A stretch of DNA of 64,000 nt from Bradyrhizobium algeriense. GTDB lineage: Bacteria > Pseudomonadota > Alphaproteobacteria > Rhizobiales > Xanthobacteraceae. Positions within the stretch are counted from its first letter, which is position 1, and each line of letters begins with the position of its first letter. Positions 61,160 through 64,000 of the stretch are shown in pieces. A program made the position numbers and the translations under genes. The stretch spans positions 620,001-684,000 of the forward strand of contig NZ_PYCN01000002.1 of the NCBI RefSeq assembly GCF_003062295.1. Reading direction: 5' to 3'. Under the pieces are notes generated by a model, which did no database searches, was not told the origin of the DNA, and saw only the letters and a list, made by a program, of their open reading frames with translations.

Positions 61160-61207
61160 TTGAAAACTCTCCTGCAATTGCAATAAACAAAACAACCGCC
61201 CTTGCCG

Positions 61208-63145
61208 CTAGTGCAGCATGCTTGCCATCGGGTCTGACTGAACCGAATTGGCAATCGCTGATGGCGGCGGGCTCGCCGTGTCCTGGGGGTGGTCATCGAC
61301 GAAAGCAATGAGTTCAGTCACCAGCGCGTGGGTATCGCCGTTGACGGCGCTGTCCGAAGCTGTCGGCACCAGATCGGCCTGCACCAAAATGGAATCGGTG
61401 TAGATCTGGCCCCCGACGTAAGTTGCATCAGGATTGACGTCCACGATCGCAGCGTCGTTGACCAGTTCGTTGCCGCCTGTGGTGACAGACTGCGTCACGG
61501 CTCCGTCCGGATCAAGCGCCAGCAGATCGGCCACGGGCTGGTTCTGGAGCTGATACATCACGTCGACGTCGGAGGTGATGTTGGTCTGCCAAGCCGCGTT
61601 GATGTCGTAATAGTCTCCGGTGATGTAGAGCACTTTCAGCGGGCCACCATGACCGATAAGGGCGCCGGCCAGTTCGGGATCGAGCGATGTCATGCCGGCG
61701 TCAAGCAGGCTTTGGATCAGCTCGAGGTTCCCGGGCAGTCCATCGAAAGTATCGCCGCCATAATTCGCAATCGTGGCGTCGTTCAACAGGTTGTTGTTGT
61801 CTGAACTCGCTGATTGAGACGGATCGGCTCCGTCGGCCGCCATCTTGATCTTGTCATTGTCCAACAGGATGTTGTTTTGAAAGATCACATTCAGGCCGTG
61901 ATAGCTGCCCTTGATGATGATCAGGTCGTATTCAACGCTGCCGTCGATAATCTGGGCCAGATTACCCTGGGTATTGTAACCACTGACGAGGTTATAATGG
62001 CTGCTGCTGCTGACCTGTGTTGCTACATCGTTATCGGAGAGAAGGTTGACCTGCGCGACTGCATGAACGCTGTAGAAGTCGCCGTCGACCACGTCGACGA
62101 TCCAGTTCGGGCCGGCAAATTGGGCCGAGAAGCCGGTGTAGATGCTGGGATTCTGGACAAAATCGGCGATATTGGTCGCGACGTCCTGATCGCTGGTAGA
62201 TGATGGCTCGCGGTCCCCACCCGATATGCGGACCCGATCATCGTCCATAATGGTGTTGGTCTGGAAGATGGCATCGGTCTTGAAGTAATCTCCCATCACC
62301 ACCATGGTGCGGGCGGATTCGCCGATATCGACGATCAGTGCCGCGTTGATGCTGAAGTTATTGCCCAACGAAGCCCACTGGCCGATACCATGCCCGGTGT
62401 CGGGCAGTTCCGGCGCCTCGGCCGGCGGCGTCTCTTCCGACGGCCGCTCCTGCAGCTCGCCGTTGACATAGTAGCCAGGGGTCACCGAGTGTGCATCCGG
62501 CGTGCCCCCACGGTCGGCCCAGTCGGCATCGTGAGTGCTCAGGAAATCCGTAGCGCCGCCATCGGTCTGCGGCATCTGCCAGTTGACAGGAATTGCGGCG
62601 TTCGCATCGGCCGCCAACTCCTCGATAATGGTCATCGCATCGCTGTTGAGGCGTTCGATCAGAGGCGCAACTACGGCCAGGGCATCCGCCGGCAGATTGA
62701 CGTCGTCATCATGCATGAAGTTGTATTGATGAGCCGTCAGTTGGGTCTCCGGGCCACCATCCTGGTATTTTACTGTGACGTGATGTTCGACGCTGCCTCC
62801 TCCACCACCGCCGCCCGGCGGTTTCAGCAGCGGCACGTTCGGCGCCGGCGAACGCGGAAAGAAATCTGAATCGTCGTCCTCGGGATTCCGAAGCAGCTTG
62901 AGCGGGCGGCCTCGGACGAAATGGATCGGATCGTCCGGCATCAGCTCCGGCACCGGGCCGGCCGCGGCCTCCATATCTTCAGGCACGACGCGATAATCGT
63001 AATTCGGCCGCAGCGTGGTGTAATCGCCGGGAGGACGGGGCGCGAGACTCTCGTCATACTGGACGCGGTCGCGGGCGATATCGTGGAAGATCTGCAGATA
63101 TCCTGCGAAGTGCGAAATTATTTCAACGAAGCTCGCTGACGCCAT
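61208..63145 (-). CDS. large Asp/Asn-rich repeat protein, putative T1SS substrate
   Basis: 645 residues, no signal peptide, acidic. Five repeats share a core of about 20 residues: GDYFKTDAIFQTNTIMDDDR (285-304), GDFYSVHAVAQVNLLSDNDV (355-374), GSYHGLNVIFQNNILLDNDK (413-432), GDYYDINAAWQTNITSDVDV (510-529), and a shorter GQIYTDSILVQADLV (579-593). The core pattern is G-D-Y-[YF]-x2-[ND]-A-x2-Q-x-N-x3-D-x-D. NDAxIxD-like stretches recur before the cores. A polyglycine linker (111-117) follows a Pro-rich region. I know no named family. It is transcribed 48 bp before the ABC exporter, so export by it is the simplest role, perhaps as a surface or adhesive protein. Confidence 0.75.
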   Translation of the reverse strand: MASASFVEIISHFAGYLQIFHDIARDRVQYDESLAPRPPGDYTTLRPNYDYRVVPEDMEAAAGPVPELMPDDPIHFVRGRPLKLLRNPEDDDSDFFPRSPAPNVPLLKPPGGGGGGGSVEHHVTVKYQDGGPETQLTAHQYNFMHDDDVNLPADALAVVAPLIERLNSDAMTIIEELAADANAAIPVNWQMPQTDGGATDFLSTHDADWADRGGTPDAHSVTPGYYVNGELQERPSEETPPAEAPELPDTGHGIGQWASLGNNFSINAALIVDIGESARTMVVMGDYFKTDAIFQTNTIMDDDRVRISGGDREPSSTSDQDVATNIADFVQNPSIYTGFSAQFAGPNWIVDVVDGDFYSVHAVAQVNLLSDNDVATQVSSSSHYNLVSGYNTQGNLAQIIDGSVEYDLIIIKGSYHGLNVIFQNNILLDNDKIKMAADGADPSQSASSDNNNLLNDATIANYGGDTFDGLPGNLELIQSLLDAGMTSLDPELAGALIGHGGPLKVLYITGDYYDINAAWQTNITSDVDVMYQLQNQPVADLLALDPDGAVTQSVTTGGNELVNDAAIVDVNPDATYVGGQIYTDSILVQADLVPTASDSAVNGDTHALVTELIAFVDDHPQDTASPPPSAIANSVQSDPMASMLH

Positions 63146-63274
63146 GGGAACCTCCCCGTCGCCGTAGACTATGAAGCCGCGGTACGGTCCTCAGTCCTTC
63201 GGCAACTGCAGCGACGAAATGAATGAATGAAAAAAGACCCGCGCGGCTGGCGCCGCGCGGATCGAACGCTAAAA

Positions 63275-64000
63275 CTAGCCTATGTCGTTATCAGTCAGAT
63301 TGTCACCCGCAGCCTGAATGGTGATGCTGTTGAACTGGATGTTCGCACCCTGCGTGATGTTCTGATCGAAGGCAGACTGGTTGAGAACTGCATCGGCGCT
63401 GGACGCGACGTTTGCACGATCGCCAATATCGCCGGCGTCGATCCTGGACGTCCCGCCCTCGATCTTGGCGTCCATGCTGAAGCTGGCACCCGGCTCACAC
63501 CACGATCCACCGTTGCCGCCATAGTAGGTGGCAGACGAGCTGTTGCTGTCTTGATCGACCAGGTTGTTGACCTGATCAATATTGAACTGGTTGCCGTCGT
63601 TCATCTTCTGGTCGACCACGTCGGGCATGACAATAGACCCGGCCGTAGTGAAGTTGTAGAGATCGATGACCGGGCTGCTCAGCCCGCTCGTGTCCACGTC
63701 GACATCCACATCGACATCAACGTCCACCTTGCTCTCGACGGTGTTTTCGATCTTGTTTTCGATGTCGTTGTCGATCTTGTTGTCGACCGTGTTGTCGAGA
63801 TCGTTATCTACCTTGTTGTCGAGCTTGTTGTCGACGGTATTTTCGTTCTTGTTCTCATTCTCATTCTTGTTGTCATTGTCGTTCTCGTTGTCGTTCTCGT
63901 TCTCGTTCTCGCTCTTGGAATCCAGCGACTGAACGGCGAACTGCAACTGGCCCTGACCCTGACCTTGGCCCTGACCTTGACCCTGGAGCTGAGCCTGGAG
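63275..64000 (-). CDS. low-complexity Asn/Asp-rich protein, N-terminus cut by window edge
   Basis: About 241 visible residues; the frame is open to the window end, so the start is outside. Reading from the edge: (GQ)n repeats (LQAQLQGQGQGQ and on), a NE/ND dipeptide region (63840-63910), about ten tetrapeptides of type [VLI][DE]N[KTD] (VDNK LDNK VDND LDNT VDNK IDND IENK IENT), a (VD)n run, then a normal-looking 130-residue tail ending FDQNITQGANIQFNSITIQAAGDNLTDNDIG. The tail is rich in Asn/Gln strands. It is 129 bp upstream of the repeat protein on the same strand, so it probably opens the T1SS operon and may itself be exported. Confidence 0.72.
   Translation of the reverse strand, partial: LQAQLQGQGQGQGQGQGQLQFAVQSLDSKSENENENDNENDNDNKNENENKNENTVDNKLDNKVDNDLDNTVDNKIDNDIENKIENTVESKVDVDVDVDVDVDTSGLSSPVIDLYNFTTAGSIVMPDVVDQKMNDGNQFNIDQVNNLVDQDSNSSSATYYGGNGGSWCEPGASFSMDAKIEGGTSRIDAGDIGDRANVASSADAVLNQSAFDQNITQGANIQFNSITIQAAGDNLTDNDIG

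Noticed and set aside
61208..64000. RTX-type GGxGxDxUx repeats in the putative exported proteins
   Set aside because: No nonapeptide repeats found; Asp/Asn-rich cores have a different pattern.
1..64000. tRNA, rRNA, CRISPR arrays, integrases, transposases
   Set aside because: None could be recognised by reading; a dedicated scan (tRNA models, repeat finder) would be needed to exclude short RNA genes.

Overview
The window looks like chromosome of a GC-rich alphaproteobacterium of the Bradyrhizobium / Nitrobacteraceae type. The reasons are strong GC third-position bias (which leaves long antisense open frames), several palindromic intergenic repeats of a style common in bradyrhizobia, and an oxidative, plant- and soil-associated gene content. 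I saw no rRNA, tRNA, CRISPR array, phage or insertion sequence. Database family names are recalled from sequence features, not searched.

Layout. (1) 1-5.9 kb: a purine-catabolism block that covers urate uptake and every step from urate to ureidoglycine: NCS2 permease, uricase, a fused OHCU decarboxylase/HIU hydrolase, allantoinase PuuE, allantoate amidohydrolase (cut by the window edge) and a DUF3830 protein. Three sigma-54 type promoters can be read in front of its three transcription units, so it is probably nitrogen-controlled. (2) 6-10.5 kb: MscS channel, LLM flavin oxidoreductase, quinone oxidoreductase, DUF2889 protein and a small alpha/beta protein. (3) 11-18.8 kb: an overlapping hyfBCEFGI operon whose 'hydrogenase' large subunit has lost the NiFe cysteines, bracketed by two paralogous mini-XRE regulators. 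(4) 19.8-27.5 kb: hexuronate/aldonate catabolism (uxuA, idnD-like, TRAP transporter, GntR/FCD regulator, uxuB). (5) 27.6-45.1 kb: tryptophan to kynurenine to anthranilate to anthraniloyl-CoA, plus ring dearomatisation and beta-oxidation-type enzymes, two cupins, two further flavin monooxygenases, an orphan ABC binding protein, and AraC and MarR regulators. A recurring pseudo-palindrome (about TTTTAGGCTTNAAATAAT) lies in front of at least six of its units, which suggests one dispersed regulon. (6) 45.9-55.8 kb: mixed housekeeping and lipid or stress genes (PlsB-like acyltransferase, Usp, lysophospholipase-like hydrolase, CoA-transferase, DHDPS-like lyase, EEP nuclease/phosphatase, PLD-VTT fusion). 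(7) 55.9-64 kb, running off the edge: a type I secretion operon (ABC exporter, HlyD adaptor, GNAT-TPR protein) led by two unusual Asp/Asn-rich putative exported proteins with internal repeats.

The most promising under-described items are the shared operator of the anthranilate regulon, the cysteine-less Hyf complex with its paired XRE regulators, the sigma-54 purine regulon with its DUF3830 leader gene, and the repeat proteins tied to the type I exporter.
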